Assembly (NCBI GenBank): GCA_033296885.1
Contig: MU863875.1
Coordinates: forward strand, 496,001 to 560,000
DNA: 64,000 nucleotides
Origin: Triangularia verruculosa
Lineage: Eukaryota > Ascomycota > Sordariomycetes > Sordariales > Podosporaceae
Reading direction: 5' to 3'
Below the pieces are notes generated by a model. The model was not told the DNA's origin and did no database searches. It was given only the letters and a program-made list of their open reading frames with translations. The translations under genes were made by a program, and so were the position numbers. This document shows, piece after piece, positions 30,847 to 43,748 of the stretch (position 1 is its first letter; every line of letters begins with the position of its first letter).

Positions 30847-31503
30847 ATGTACGGCCCTCGAAGCAATAGAGTGCACTTCGAGCCTACGACACCTGGCGTC
30901 CCCGAGATCCATCTTCGCCGCACACGGAGTGTAAACCAAGGATCTCGCCAGCCACGTAGTCGAACTCGGAGTGCCGAACGTGTTCACACCCTTTGGGACG
31001 AAAACCCAGTCGATATGCACGGAAGAGACCGCAATCCCAGCCGTGAGGCCTACGACCAACTCTTCCGGGAGAACCACATCCTCAAGCTCCAAGTTCGCGA
31101 CTTGGAAGAGGATGTCCACAAAGAACGCACCTACAACCAGGAGCTTCGCCGGTCCATCGAAAGCAACTCAGACAGCGAAGCCCGGAAGTCAAGCAAGCTA
31201 AAGGAAGCCCGCAAGAAGACCGCACTTCTCGAGGTCGAGAACAGCAACCTCACCACCAAGATCCGTGAACTCACTCGTCAGCTCAAGGACGCCCTTGAAG
31301 CCAAGGCCAGATACGTCGGCACCGAGTACGAGGCGATGAAGTCACAGGTTACCGACTGGCGTCGACGGTACGAAGATGCCAACCGCCGCATTGACCGGAT
31401 GCGTGACAATCTTGACGAGCACATTTCTACCAACCGTGCCCTTCAGGCTGAAGTCGAGACCTTGCGGAGGGAGAATGAGCGGCTTCGGCGGCGCCACTCA
31501 TGA
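30847..31503 (+). CDS. Coiled-coil protein, function unknown
   Basis: Single exon, 218 aa; I do not recognise the family. Residues 1-60 are basic with Arg-Ser repeats (RSRTRSAERVH). From about residue 70 to the end it is almost entirely helical coiled coil: REAYDQLFRENHILKLQVRD, a Lys/Arg-rich hinge, then LLEVENSNLTTKIRELTRQL and LQAEVETLRRENERLRRR. The codons favour C at third positions, as in the other genes here, which supports real coding. It sits alone between 6 kb and 5.5 kb of non-coding DNA. The gene at 37070 has a similar plan (basic N-terminus then coiled coil), but I see no direct sequence match between them. A scaffold or cytoskeletal role is a guess. Confidence 0.75.
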   Translation: MYGPRSNRVHFEPTTPGVPEIHLRRTRSVNQGSRQPRSRTRSAERVHTLWDENPVDMHGRDRNPSREAYDQLFRENHILKLQVRDLEEDVHKERTYNQELRRSIESNSDSEARKSSKLKEARKKTALLEVENSNLTTKIRELTRQLKDALEAKARYVGTEYEAMKSQVTDWRRRYEDANRRIDRMRDNLDEHISTNRALQAEVETLRRENERLRRRHS

Positions 31504-34500
31504 ACGATTTCGCAGATCAAGCTTTAAACCTGTCGACAATTGGTCGTGTACATTACAACAAACATTTCCTTCTCGGGCTCCTCGCGGTCATCAGCGGTTG
31601 TTTCTCTGAGCTACCCATTGGAGGCTGGCTTGATGGGGTTTACACAGTGAGTTAATCCGCTGGCAACACGACGACATCACAAGCTAACTGGTCAGCCAGA
31701 AAACCAGATATAAACATCAACCTCAATCTGTTCAAGCTTTCCTTTGATACACCTCAGAATGTTTTTCACACTTTTCTCACGATAATTACGTTGGCTTTTT
31801 TCACAACGTCGGGTTCTTGGTTTTTCATGGGAAGACAGCTACAGATTAGCATTGGTCTACATTTTCTCTTCTTGTACGAATAATGATGGGGATTACGGGC
31901 TTATGTTATGGTACGGAACAGGTCATGGTATTTTGGGGCTGGGCTGCTTTGGACTTGGGGTGTTGACGTTACAGAATTGACGTATGCACATCGATAGACG
32001 AGCACATCACAGCAGGAAGGGCAGGGGCAGAGAGGGATACGCCTCACGGCATTTCTTTTCAAGGGACACAGCATGTCACTTTTCATTACAGTACTCCAAC
32101 ACAAAATCGTCGCACAAAAAGAGTCACAGCAGCAGGCTGATGAGTCGAGACGAGACAGAATACAAAGAAGAATAGACTTTTTTTTGGAGTAATCGTTACA
32201 TGATCTTTACACGTGGTGTTTTCAGTCTTTGTGATACGTGATGTCTTCATGAAGGTCAGGAGGTGAGTTTCTACAGAATCGGTAAGGAGGAGTGATCTGG
32301 TTGGCTGGGAGGTTGGTTGGCGGCTAGTCATTGCCGAACGAGACAACCACAATCGTTCGTATCAAAGAAGCTCTCTTTTCTGCAAGACACAACACAGGCA
32401 GATTAAGGGACGACCAACATCAACCTTGTCTTCAACCTTCTTCTCTAGGCTTCGGAATGATGTTTTCTCGAGACGAAGTGTTGTTAGCATACAATGAATG
32501 ACAGCTGAGACCAGATGAGATTCCGTCATACGGAATGGTTTAAACTGGTCGGTTTAGGCAGGCTTCAGGCAGGCATCGCGATTTACCCCACATTTTTCTT
32601 TATGGTGTCTACCAAACCTGATACATTTTAGCTACTTTTCCTATCTCGGAGTTATGCCGCTATATCTGTCAAGTAATTGACACAGGCGTCATGATATTCC
32701 TCCCCGGAGTTCAAGGTGAGTAAGGCAGGTGGCGAATGAGTTCGGACTCTGAAGACCGCTTGCCTTACACGCAACCCTTTCATTCATCATCAACACCGAC
32801 ACCCTGATTTTCAACCGGGGAGGTTGTGCGCATCTGGGGATCCTTCATATCTCGTCCCGATGAAGATATTCGAATCCTTCCGTCTATATCTCCCGGTTTT
32901 ATGGTGTTACGAATATTCAACGACTAGGCCTCGGTTTTCGGCCCCCCTCCTGACCCCTTACCCCTTCTTCACCCCCGGGGGAAATAGGTACGCGGCCTCT
33001 TTGCGCAAGACTCGGTTCCTTCAGACTGGGGTTGATCATTCAGTGACCACCCCATAAATCTCTACGCCGCTACCTACGCCGTAGATCCCCACAAAATGTA
33101 GTGTGTATGTTAAAATAGCCGAGCCGATGAAGCGATCAACGAAATGACCAACGGACCAAAAGACAGACGTCACGAACCAATCCAATCCAACTTTCTCATC
33201 GGGTGGCTGTACGCCCCCCCTGGTCTTTCTTTGAGGCTCAGAGTGGGGATGAGGGTGACAGCAGAAGGATTTTGGCTACCAAGCAAAAACAAGGTGGCAG
33301 ATACCTAGAAACTAATGCAGCGCCCTTGTGTCAACAGAGAGGCCTGCCACTAAACAGGAATCCTGTCTCTGTCCACTCATACGCTGCTGCTGCTTCCGTG
33401 GGGGGTTAGCCCCGAGATTGGCGATACCGATGTTTGATGGCGATGGTGCAACAACCCCAACATGCAAGATCATCCCTCTCATCGAGATAGCTTCATCAGC
33501 GCCAAATCTCGCACTAAAACCCCCGTCATGTGTCGATATCGAGTCACACAAAACAAACTGATTTGACAGCAGAGACAGATACAGTAGTGTTACCGCCCGC
33601 CGGAGCAGTTCCCGTACCCGGCGGTAGTACCACGAGACCCGCTCGGTGAGACGGTGACACCCGTCGCCTCACCTTGGACACAAACATAAACATTAAACCC
33701 ATGGGGCAGATTTCCCTTCCTTCCGTCTCATGATGAACCGGGTACCAGCATTTCTCATGTGTGATAAGAACGGCCGGAGATCTAGACCGGGTAAGGCGAT
33801 TCATCCGGGATCTGTTTACCGCGCAGCTGTGATCACGGATAGGAAAAACATGATGTCCACCACCCGTCCGGCGCCGAACTGAAACACACATCTGCACCAT
33901 TTCTTCCCCTCGGTGTTAAAGATATTCCCTTTTTGGAGATATCGTGCATACAAACTCCGTTGTTTAGGCCATCCCTTTCCCCGTGATAAGATAAATGTAA
34001 CTTTGGTGGTTCTGCGCAAAGAATGCGCACTTGCGCATCCAACCTTGGCATCATCTCTCACCTTGAATCTCCCCCGAGGTCAACAGAAGTCCTATCTGAA
34101 TGAAAAGTTACCCCTCCCCCGCAATTTGACAGAGAGGCAAAAAACAGCGGAAAATTCCCCGTGTGTGTCAACCACCACGAAGCACCTACGGATACCACCC
34201 ACACCAATCAATGTTGGATACCTGGGCCTCCGGACAAATCTCGTCGCTGCTGGTGGTGGTGGTCCGGAGTCGGATGTGGTATTGGATAGACCACTATCAA
34301 TAGTTTGATAATAATGCCCAACACACCAATCTATTTTCACATGATATGTACACTTTCCTTGCTGCCTGTCTCATGAACAAGGGGATTATTGTCTTGTGTT
34401 TCTGTTGTTATGTGACACACATTCCCGGATAGCTACACCGGAGATATTTTGTGACAGGGAAAAAAAAGCGGGTGATCGCGCAATGGCGCTTTCCACCACT

Positions 34501-37069
34501 TTCTCGATCACAACTAGAAAATCCTATCGCGCTCATATGAGCAGAATGGAAGATTTCGGGATCCGGAGAAGGAGGAGGTGGTGGTCTGAAAGAAAAAGGT
34601 GTGTAGAACAAGTGCGGGGCATACAACATGGAGGGGGGGTGTGCGAGGAGGAGGGGGAGGGGGAGAGGAAACTGCGGGGCGGCAGCAAGCAACAGCGGGC
34701 AGCAGGAGAATCAACTGCAGGCGCAAGGCAAGGCATCAGCCGTCGATCGCAAATGCGCGGAAGCCAACCAGTGCAGGTTGCATACATTGAACGGAAGTGT
34801 CGAAGCTAAAGAAAACAAAAAAGGAATTGGCTTGGCTTGAGTCAACCGGCAGAAAGAGGTGACTTCCCGGCCCGGGTCACACACACCCCATTGTCCATTA
34901 CTGCCCCACCCGGACGGAGCTGTTGGAGCAGCTGTGATGGCGGGAAGCTGTGGATAAACAATTGACGGGAGAAGAGTTCCACTTTCTCGGCGGGTACGGA
35001 GAAGTGGGAACGATGGAGACAGACATGGAGGCAAAACCGTTGCGTCTCCATCGACGGCAGGGCTGGGATGCCTGGGGTTTCTGGTGGTCACTCGGATGAA
35101 GATGCTTCTTGATCCTTCCAGGTAACAGTGCCGGACAAAGAGTCACGGAACCCCCCATGGTGAGCTGAAGCTTGCGTGCGGATGTAACATCACTTGAGGT
35201 GAGTGATCACTGAGGAAGGAGAGGACGGGGTGTAAGTGCGACGGGAATCTAGATCGTTGTGGTCTTGGTTACCTTATCAGATGGTGTGATTTGGAGGGGT
35301 ACTGAGAACGGGAAGGAGCGACATCAAGTGATGGTGATGTCAAATGTTGGGCAGGAGCAATGGGTAATGGAGCACATGACGATGTATTGTGTTTCTTTGG
35401 CCTTGTTTTCTAGCATTCATGAATCCGATGAACTGGTGATGATCTTTCTTTCCGGGTGGAGTGCTTGCTTCAGCCCTATCCGTCGACATTCTTCTCGAAG
35501 CAAACAGGGGAGTCAACTCGGCAGAAAACGGTCAACTGACCATGGCGGGTCGAGAGCTAATCAGAACACGAGTCCAGTTGGATGTCCCAAGAGCATACAA
35601 ATCTGAAACACACAAAAACAAGTTGAAAATGAAGGGGAAAAAAGGGCTGCATGGAACGCATAAATGTGGGGATGGAAAGCAGAATTACGGTGACTCACCG
35701 TCCGTCGCACTACTCCCAACACGCGCGCCCTTTTCTCTCCTATTTCTGGCTTGTGACCGTCTGAGAGCTCTGGTTGGCCGTTTGACGCAAAAGTGCAACT
35801 TCAGGTTTGTCTCCCAAGAATTGACCTGATCACCAACATTGCAGAGAAGACTGTCGTGTGCCCGGCGACGGTCCGTCGTACCCTCCTCCCAGCGTCGTGG
35901 TTCGCCAGACGGACGGTGCGACCCGTTAATAATACTTGGTGGTTTTTGATATTTCGATATGGATGGGGAGAATCTCCACACACACGTCCGGCAAAAGAGG
36001 AAAAAAACCTTCGGTGTAAGGAGACTTTCGGAACAGAAGCTTGGCATGCTTAGACTTTGTGTGACAGGCAGCGTGTGGGTGGCCTCTCACCTTTTTCATC
36101 CATGGCTTTCAGAAAAATGCCTTGGTGAGCGCCAGAGGCGTCAGGCTTCGGTGGTTCGCAAAGGATTCTGGAGCACTGCCGCACCCCAACTCTCGTCGCC
36201 TTACTTGCGAAATCTGTTGTTTGAAAGCCCAGGACTGGCTGGGAGGTGAGCGGACGGAGAAGAGGGGCATCTTGCGACTTTCGAAAAAAATTGGCCCGGA
36301 ATCGAGTTTAGCCCCCTGTCTCGTCGGTCATATCCAAGGAGCCATGACACCCGTTTTCTATTAAATGGTTCGGTAGTCGGCGCGCGCTGCCTAGGACTGA
36401 CATAATCCACCACCGTTTGCCCAAAAGCGTCAAGTCGAGTTGGCAGGCAGGCCGTGCCCTTTCGCGCAGTTTTGCAGTTTTATTCGTGATGTGCGTCGGT
36501 GGTGCGTAATGGTCGCGAGGCAACAGCGCGGGACCCCTCTCACCCCAGCCCGGGCAGACAGAGCCTCTCCCTCCCTTCTGATTCCTTAAGAGCTGGTGTG
36601 TGCGACGGTGAGAAATTCGGCCTTTTCATTCCCTTCTCCTGCACACCAAGCGAGATTTTCGTTCCTGGCCCGGGGGTAAACTTGGTTTTCTTATACCCTC
36701 ATTCTCGGTTAGGCCCTTTTAGTGCTCTTTATCGTTGAGGCCCAACCCGACTCCGAGACACACACCATTCCCCATTCCTCTCCCGTTTTGTCACTGCCCA
36801 GCCCAGTCCTACCCAGCCTTGCTCCCGCCCTTCCGCCCCTTGCTCTGCCCCTGGTCTGCCGGGGCCACCTGTGCCATTCGCCCAATTTCCCCCCCTTGGC
36901 CGTTCCCGCGCACATTTTTTCTCTCACTTATATACCCCAAGTTCCAGTCGGGCACCTCTGCAGCTCCTCCCACGCCGACTGTCAAATCAACGCACAACAC
37001 GATTTTCGAAGCTGCTTTAGCCTTACAGCCTTCCCCCTTCCAGGGCATCACCAAATAACTGCCGTCGCC
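31504..37069. other. Gene-poor region between the two coiled-coil genes
   Basis: This 5.6-kb stretch has no recognisable gene. Short ORFs occur in all frames without motifs. A G-rich purine tract lies at 34629-34667. The last about 450 bp (36600-37069) are pyrimidine-rich and open in the frame of the following gene; I take them as its promoter and 5' leader. Confidence 0.4.
34629..34667 (+). other. G-rich tract with G-quadruplex potential
   Basis: The plus strand has runs of seven, five and five G plus shorter GG pairs within 39 nt. This could form a G-quadruplex in DNA or RNA. It is non-coding as far as I can tell. Confidence 0.4.
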
Positions 37070-38089
37070 ATGAGCAGAACAGTCCGCTGGGGCTCGCCCA
37101 CCGACGGGCACTACGAACACCAGCGCAGCGACTCCGGTGTGGGTTCCTTTAGCGACTGTGAAAGCCGCACCTCCAACACCGACCGCAACTTTGTCGCCGG
37201 AGGCTACGAGGACAACGACACCATCTACAAACTGCAGCGCGCTCTTGAGCAAGCGCGCCAGCAACGAGACGAGTGTTCCAAAAAGGTCGCCGAGCTCGAA
37301 ACCACCGTCCGTCAATTGCGCAACGAGATTGAGCAGAACAAGGCCCATGTGCGCGCCGTCGCCGACCAGAATGAGCTCTTTACACACGAAAAGAAGACGC
37401 TCGCCGAGAAGAACAAGGAGCTCTCGGAACAAAACACACAACTACAGGAGCAACTCGACGATACCATTGAGAAGCTGAAGAAATCCAACCGCAAGAGCAC
37501 CATTACCAGCTCACCAACCACTACTGCCAGCTCCACCACCTCCGAGTCCACCGAGGACAAGAAGCCACGGCGTAGCGCGAGCAAACGCAGACCCGAGAAA
37601 GAAAAGGAGCGCGACGCCGACCGTGAAAAGGAGAAGCAGCGCGAGAAGGAGCGCAAGAGAGAAAAGCGCGAAAAGGAACATCGCGAACACGAGCGCCCGG
37701 CTGAAAAGGAAGACGACGCAATTGACCGCCTCCGCCAGCGATTCGACAAGCACCGTGTTGGCGACGAGAGCGACGCGAAGAGCGGCAGCATTGCTTCCAC
37801 CAAGACCGCCCGAACAAGCCGACCGACCAGCAACTACATCGAGCCACTGGGCCACAGCGCTCCCAGACCACAGCAGACTGTGCCGCCCTCGCCAGCGCGC
37901 CATCACTCCTACACCAACACCGGATACTCACCCTCAAACGGCTATGCCAGCATTCGTGAGCCATCCGCCTACGCACAGGGCGTTCCCAGGCCCCAGGTCT
38001 ACATTGCCAGCGGCGAGTACGCCTATGAGGAGGAAGAGCCTGCGTACCACCCACATCAAGCCAGGACTGGTCGCAGCGAAAGAAGGTGA
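37070..38089 (+). CDS. Coiled-coil protein with charged KE/RE tract, function unknown
   Basis: Single exon, 339 aa; family not recognised. It begins MSRTVRWGSPTDGHYEHQRS, followed by a Ser-rich patch SDSGVGSFSDCESRTS. Residues about 50-140 are a strong coiled coil (LQRALEQARQQRDECSKKVA, ELETTVRQLRNEIEQNKAHV). Residues about 165-225 are an extremely charged run of Lys, Arg and Glu (KEKERDADREKEKQREKERK). The C-terminal 100 residues are Ser/Pro/Tyr-rich and end in an acidic EEEEP patch. I chose the ATG at 37070 (context GCCATGA); upstream sequence in the same frame is open back to 36722 but is CT-rich leader. Long flanking non-coding DNA suggests complex regulation (inference). Confidence 0.78.
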   Translation: MSRTVRWGSPTDGHYEHQRSDSGVGSFSDCESRTSNTDRNFVAGGYEDNDTIYKLQRALEQARQQRDECSKKVAELETTVRQLRNEIEQNKAHVRAVADQNELFTHEKKTLAEKNKELSEQNTQLQEQLDDTIEKLKKSNRKSTITSSPTTTASSTTSESTEDKKPRRSASKRRPEKEKERDADREKEKQREKERKREKREKEHREHERPAEKEDDAIDRLRQRFDKHRVGDESDAKSGSIASTKTARTSRPTSNYIEPLGHSAPRPQQTVPPSPARHHSYTNTGYSPSNGYASIREPSAYAQGVPRPQVYIASGEYAYEEEEPAYHPHQARTGRSERR

Positions 38090-41000
38090 TGTGCTGACGA
38101 CAACAATTGATGCGACTGCGACTGCGACACAAAAATTTCGGTTGGTCCGGAAACGCGAATCATGATCTCCTCCAATCCCGATTGTTTGGGTCGTGCATTT
38201 TCCGATTGGCCTGTACCTGCAGGTTCTTGACGAGAAACTATTCGGCGATTTTCCAACGCACTGTTCGGGTCGCAAGTCTGTGTGGTTGGCGCCCAGTCCT
38301 TCTGTTCTTTCCTCTCTGGGTTGTCAGCTCTGATCAGCCCCACGCCTCACTTCACATCCACCATTACCACCCAACAACACCGTCACATTGTCCCAGCGAC
38401 AACTCACCTCTGGTCAGCGGCTCTTGTTCACCTGAGGCCGCCGAGCATTCAATTCATCCGTCTTACATCAGCCACACCCGACACAACCAATATGCGCCAA
38501 TATTTCTAGAATCAGCCCCCACAACTTTTTTTGGACCGGGGCTGAGGAGACCAGGGCTGCCCAGAGCGCATGGCGCTCCACTTGATTCCGTCACTGGCTG
38601 AGTGGACACAGTGGAGAAAGTCGGGAAGGGCGGGTCTCGACAAGGGTGAAGCAAAACCGCCCTGCTGGGTTCTTGTTGACTCCACCACCTTCCCTAACCC
38701 TTTCCCACGATCAGCGTCATTTCTGGACCCTGGTGTGTCCAACGGCTTTTTTCAACATCATTCCGCTTCTTGGCTTTTTCTGAAGCTCATCATATTTAGG
38801 ATTTTTGCACAATGTTCATTTTGGCAAAACTGGATTTTTTATACCCCTATACCCCCTTTTTTTGTTTTTCCTCTTTTCGATTGTGTACCATCAAGCCTTT
38901 TGTTTTAAAAAAACAGTTCTTTGGGCAACCTCCTCATCATGTATTCACAGATCTTTTGTACTTTGGGAAGGATTATTGGGTTGGAAAGAAAGAGACGGGA
39001 CCACGCATTATGGGGGAAAAGAAGAAGGGAATCATCACATCGGGGGCATTTATATAGACTTGTTTTTTTTTTCCTTTGAGTTCCTTGGACAGCAACAGCA
39101 GTGGCAAATTTTCCTTGGTAGATAGACTTTTTTGTGTTATTTGGTTTCATAAAAGATGGATCAGTTGTGGGGTTTTTTGATATATGGACTAGCCTCTCAA
39201 CGGGCTTCTTCTTTTTCTTTTGTCTGTGATGGATTGTTGCTTTTTTTTGTTGTTTTGCGATCATGTCATTGTTAATGTTGCTGTTGTCACTGCTGTGATT
39301 ATTGAAAGAGGGACTAAAAGGGAATGGATGTTTTTGGTCTATTGATGATATGGATGGGATGATGATGATTTTATAGAAAGAGGAGGGAGGGATTTTGGTC
39401 CTTGCATTTGACATTTTGTTCTTGGATTAACTGGATTTGAATTGAATACGTTTTTGAGGATAAACATTATTCGCCTTGAATGCCAAATGGTTTGTGATGT
39501 CTGGTCGGGCTGCAACTGCTTGTTGCATACTACTATTGTCCTTGGATGCCTTGCTACGCCAACTGCATCAAATACCCACATTATCATCACAGCCATTCAT
39601 CTCCTTCCTACAATATCTCCCTCCGTACCTATGTTATGACTATACGCATGGCCCAAAGCTGGAGATCTCAACCGCCGATCCTCTCTTCAGCCGACAAAAA
39701 CGGTAATATCGTAGACATATGTTACTACCTCAGGTACCTAGCTCTTCAAAGGGGTTAAACTGTTGTTGATAGAGCTTCATTGATTTGGCATTCAAGGGTA
39801 ACTACCTTACAACGGATAGAAAAGTCGATGTCCTTGTCTTCCAAACCGAGATCTCGGACGCGACCAACACTAAATTCCAGCTGTCGGTACTTGGTAGACC
39901 TCTCGCTGGAAGTGGATGGGCTCCCTTCTCGCTTTCTGGGCCGGAGGGCCAGAAAGAAAGGCGGCATGAACCTGTGGATTCTGTTGGCAATACCACAACC
40001 TCCATTGAAAACGAAGCCCTCGCCGTTGCATGACATAGGTAATACCGGAGGAAACCAAACAGGATGATGATTTCGAAGCTATCTAGGCAGGAGGTACCTG
40101 AAGCTTGATCCCGGTGCTAGGATATGACGCAGGCATGATGGGTAAGGTAATCTGGAACTTGGTCCACGATGCCGGGTGGCGGAGAGCATTTATCGTGGTC
40201 GCGGCAGTCGGGAAAGACTTTCCAGGTTTTTCCAGCCGCCATCTGTTCTTCCGGAGCGAGCCTTGCCACGACTTGCGTTAACTCTGCTGTTGCGGCTTCC
40301 TCCAACAAGATCGCCGCTACCATTTTCATGGGGGCATTGTTAACCCCAATCAAATGCGTGTTTGAACACGGGTTAAAGGCACCTGTGGAGGTACGTCGAT
40401 TGTCACACTAGGTAGTGGCAGTTGATCTGGGCAGTACCAGCAGAGTTTGTCGCTAGGGCCGATCGGCTCTCTTGCTGTGGTCTGCGGCATGGGCACGAAG
40501 TGTCGATGGATTGTGGCGGAATATTCGAGAATATCTCACGGGAAAAGGCAAGTAGGGGATGGACAGAGTAGAGTTTCTGAAGAGGTGTAGGTAGATGGTT
40601 TCAGGCTCTGTAACAAGGCCAAGGCTCAAAACTGTTCAATTTGAAGCCTGGTGATGTATGGTTTCGTCTTCGAGGTGGTGGACGCGGTGCTTTTGGCGAT
40701 GGGCTGCAGTTGAATAATAGAGTTATATATGAAGAGGAGAGAAATCAGAAGACGGAAATGCTGGCTTATCGTTCTGCTTCTGCGGAAATTGGAGTAAGAT
40801 CTTTTCTTTCTTGAGGTATTCGTTAAATGGGAGTACTCTGTCCCCGAGCTCTCTGGCCGTGGTCGATTCCGGGGTAATCATCGCTGGAGAGGAAACGCCT
40901 GGGATCCTCTGGATGCTGGCCACAGTGGAGACCTTCAATCGGAGTTCCATACACTTCTGTCACTCTGGCCGCTTCTCCGTAGCGATGGCATTAGGGTTTG

Positions 41001-41346
41001 TTGGCAGGTGTGGTAGGGGCAATGTTGTAAGCCTTGGGGCGGATGGATAGCTGTGTTCCTGGGATGATTTGTTTTTTTGGTAATTCCCGTTGCATCAGGT
41101 CCTAGGTGGGTAGGTTCTAACTCAGGGGAGCCATATGCGTCTCCAATCTTCACGTCAAATATATTGACGAGTCTCCGGGGCTTGCTCTTCCAACATTGGG
41201 CTTGTTGACATATGCCTGCTCAATCACAACTAGGCCAAGTGCAGGACAGAAAAGGCGACTACAGAGTGTCGTGGAAACAGAGGTTTCCTTCGCGACTTGA
41301 GTGGCTTCTCCGCTGTTGGCCAACATTTGGGAGCCATGGTGGAAGA
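38090..41346. other. Gene-poor, T-rich region
   Basis: There is no recognisable gene. The plus strand is strongly T-rich from about 38750 to 39330, with several T runs. An 82-codon ORF at 39785-40033 (plus) reads like protein in places, but two other frames are also open there, so I do not call it. Confidence 0.35.
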
Positions 41347-42900
41347 CTAGCTTTCAGGATGACTGAAGTCGTAAGTCGCATTGCTTAAAGGACAGGTAGG
41401 TGTTTCCGGTTGTTGGCTGGCAAGGTTGGTCAAGCGTGATGATTTCATTATGGAGTGAAAGATATATAGCTTCAATGGGTCTTTGACAGCCACCTGGAGA
41501 CTCAGGCGACTGATCACTAGTGTAGCAAAGAACAAGAGAGTGCCGGCATTGTCAAAGTCCGTTAAGGTGAAAAAGCCTCCTCCCAGAGTCTCGGACTCTG
41601 TATCTACCGCGCTGTGGTACCCTTCAATGGACGGCTTCTCTGATGGTCGTAGCCTGAGACACTGAACTGCATGGCATTGCCACCCAAGACTCTGAGATAG
41701 GTCTTTCTGAGACCGTCTGATACTTTTGGGCGACCTGTTCCTCCTCGAGCATAAGCCTTCCGAGGTGTAGATGATGGAAAGTAACCCCTGGCAGCATGGG
41801 TTTGTGCACGAAGGTAAAGCTTTCGAGGAAGGTTCGTGCAGGCCATGAAGGGGTGTGCACCAAGCGCCAAGAGAATCGCCGGGGACAGGAGGCATCACTG
41901 GTAACTCAGTGGGGAGAAGGACGTCACAGTGAGCATATGCCGGGTCCAAAGAAGTTCAAGTTCGGTGATGAGGCTTCGGTACACTCGAACGGAATTACTT
42001 CCTCAACTCGCGAAGAATCTTCTTTCTCATCGCCAGGAGGTCTCTGATGTCGCGTCTGAAATGGTCGAACCCCGGCTGGCATCCCGGTACTTGAAGGTTT
42101 GGTAAGAAGATCCGGGTAGTAAAGCGGGGGATGAGTCGTGCCTAGGGTAAGCGAGGCTGCAAAAGAGGCTGCAACTTGATGTTTTGAACTACATTTGCTG
42201 GGTGTCTCGCGAATGGTCGTCTCCTCCACCAGGGAAAAGTGGACGTCCAAGCTCTTGAGGTCGCCCAAGAGCGCTGTCGTGGCAGAGTAAGAGAGAGGGA
42301 GGTGACAAAAAAGAAGAACAGTTCCAAATGCGTCTCTCGCGCTTGAATGCTTGGTCCAGTTCACCTCCTTATTACAGCTCATCATTGAAAAAGACACTGC
42401 TACCAAATAGTAGGGTAGAAAGGTGGTCGTTGGTGATGAATGTATATATATAAGCTAGCATCCAACCAAATGTGGCAAGGGGTGTCTGGCATAAACAGCA
42501 CCTAGTTGATGTCAGCCCTGTCGACCATGTCGACCGATACTTGTGCCATTGGTGTCACCAGGTACTCACTACTGGCCGAGTCCCTCGATAGACGAACATA
42601 GCCGTGCCTCGATTCCCCTTCCTCTGACTTCGTCCTGACAGTTGAAGAAATTGCCGTTGATGCATAGAAGCTCAATTCGATAATGACGTGAAATAAAGCA
42701 ACAAGACCACGGTAGTCGTACAAATTGATGGTAGCCAAACATGGTGGCGATAGTCGCATGTCTTCCATGTTGTTGCCATTAGTCGAAACTAAGATTCTCG
42801 GAACCCGGACGGAGCTGGCAAGGTGCGAGGGAAGTCGTTCCTCAAACGTCTTCACGGGATGCAGTAGTCGGTGGTCTGGTAGACCAGCGAGAGGGAGCAC
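41347..42900 (-). pseudogene. Possible decayed coding remnants (minus strand, shifting frames)
   Basis: Protein-like segments appear in succession but in different frames, often ended by stops. They include LVALFHVIIELSFYASTAIS (near 42.65 kb), FRRDIRDLLAMRKKILREL (near 42.04 kb), VYRSLITELELLWTRHML (near 41.95 kb), EEEQVAQKYQTVSERPISES (near 41.70 kb) and GTLLFFATLVISRLSLQVAV (near 41.51 kb). I could not connect them with GT..AG introns into one frame. Either this is a pseudogene with at least two frameshifts or several unrelated chance frames. No family recognised. Confidence 0.25.
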
Positions 42901-43748
42901 CAGGTGAGGTACATCAGGGAGCCATGGAGAGCCATGCTCGCGCTGACTTCCGCCTGATGTTTTGTTGGGTGACTTGAGCGACCCAACACTGGTGAACTGT
43001 AAGCCCGGGCTGGAGCGACAAGTTCGACACTGGGATTGTTTGTTTTGGCAGATGAAAGCAAGAGGATGTGTAACTGTTCATATTCAGACATCGTGTTTCG
43101 TTGGCTTGTTGGCCGCTGGTATTGATTATGTTGCTGAAGGTGGGATTGTGATGATATCGGATATATACGATGAGACTGGATGGTATCCCAATGAGTTCGT
43201 GTCTGATGTGAGGATGAAGGGTGAAGAGATCAACGATCAAGTTGTAGAGCGATCGATGCTTTATACCTGTTGTGAGATGTCAGTGGCAAGTTGGATTTAA
43301 CATACCTAAAAAATTGCGGAAGTCTAACCAAGCTGATTTTGCACACAATGCAGGTCTTCAAACGCACCAAAGACAACAATATCTCCCCAGCCTCAGAAAA
43401 AGATGCCCAACAACGCTTGTTTTGATCGGTTTGGGCCAGTGTGCACCCTGTTTGCTCTCTTGCTTCGCGATTTCCTCTTGCCTGTTGCGGACACAACATC
43501 AAGCAAAAATGCTTGCCCTCAAGCTTTGAGAAACAAAAGCCGCCCAAAAGAATGATCCAGAACTCATAGCACCAAACATCAAGAACTCAGGACATCGAGA
43601 CACATGTGATGGTCATCAACATCAGGTTCATTCCTCCTCTTTTAAAAATACAGGTATGTGTACACTAGTGATACGGGCAGTAATACAGGAACCCCCCTCC
43701 GGCAATGCCATTACTTTTACCAACCTGAACCTTCATCACTCTGCGCTC
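42901..43748. other. Spacer 3' of the seryl-tRNA synthetase gene
   Basis: This 848-bp stretch holds no convincing gene. It should include the 3' UTR of the synthetase gene. Confidence 0.35.

Noticed and set aside
36722..37069. In-frame upstream extension of the coiled-coil gene at 37070
   Set aside because: CT-rich leader-like sequence with Pro/Ser/His composition; the ATG at 37070 opens a clearly different, charged protein.
39785..40033. 82-codon plus-strand ORF with some protein character
   Set aside because: Other frames are also open across it, there are no introns or motifs, and it cannot be linked to further exons.
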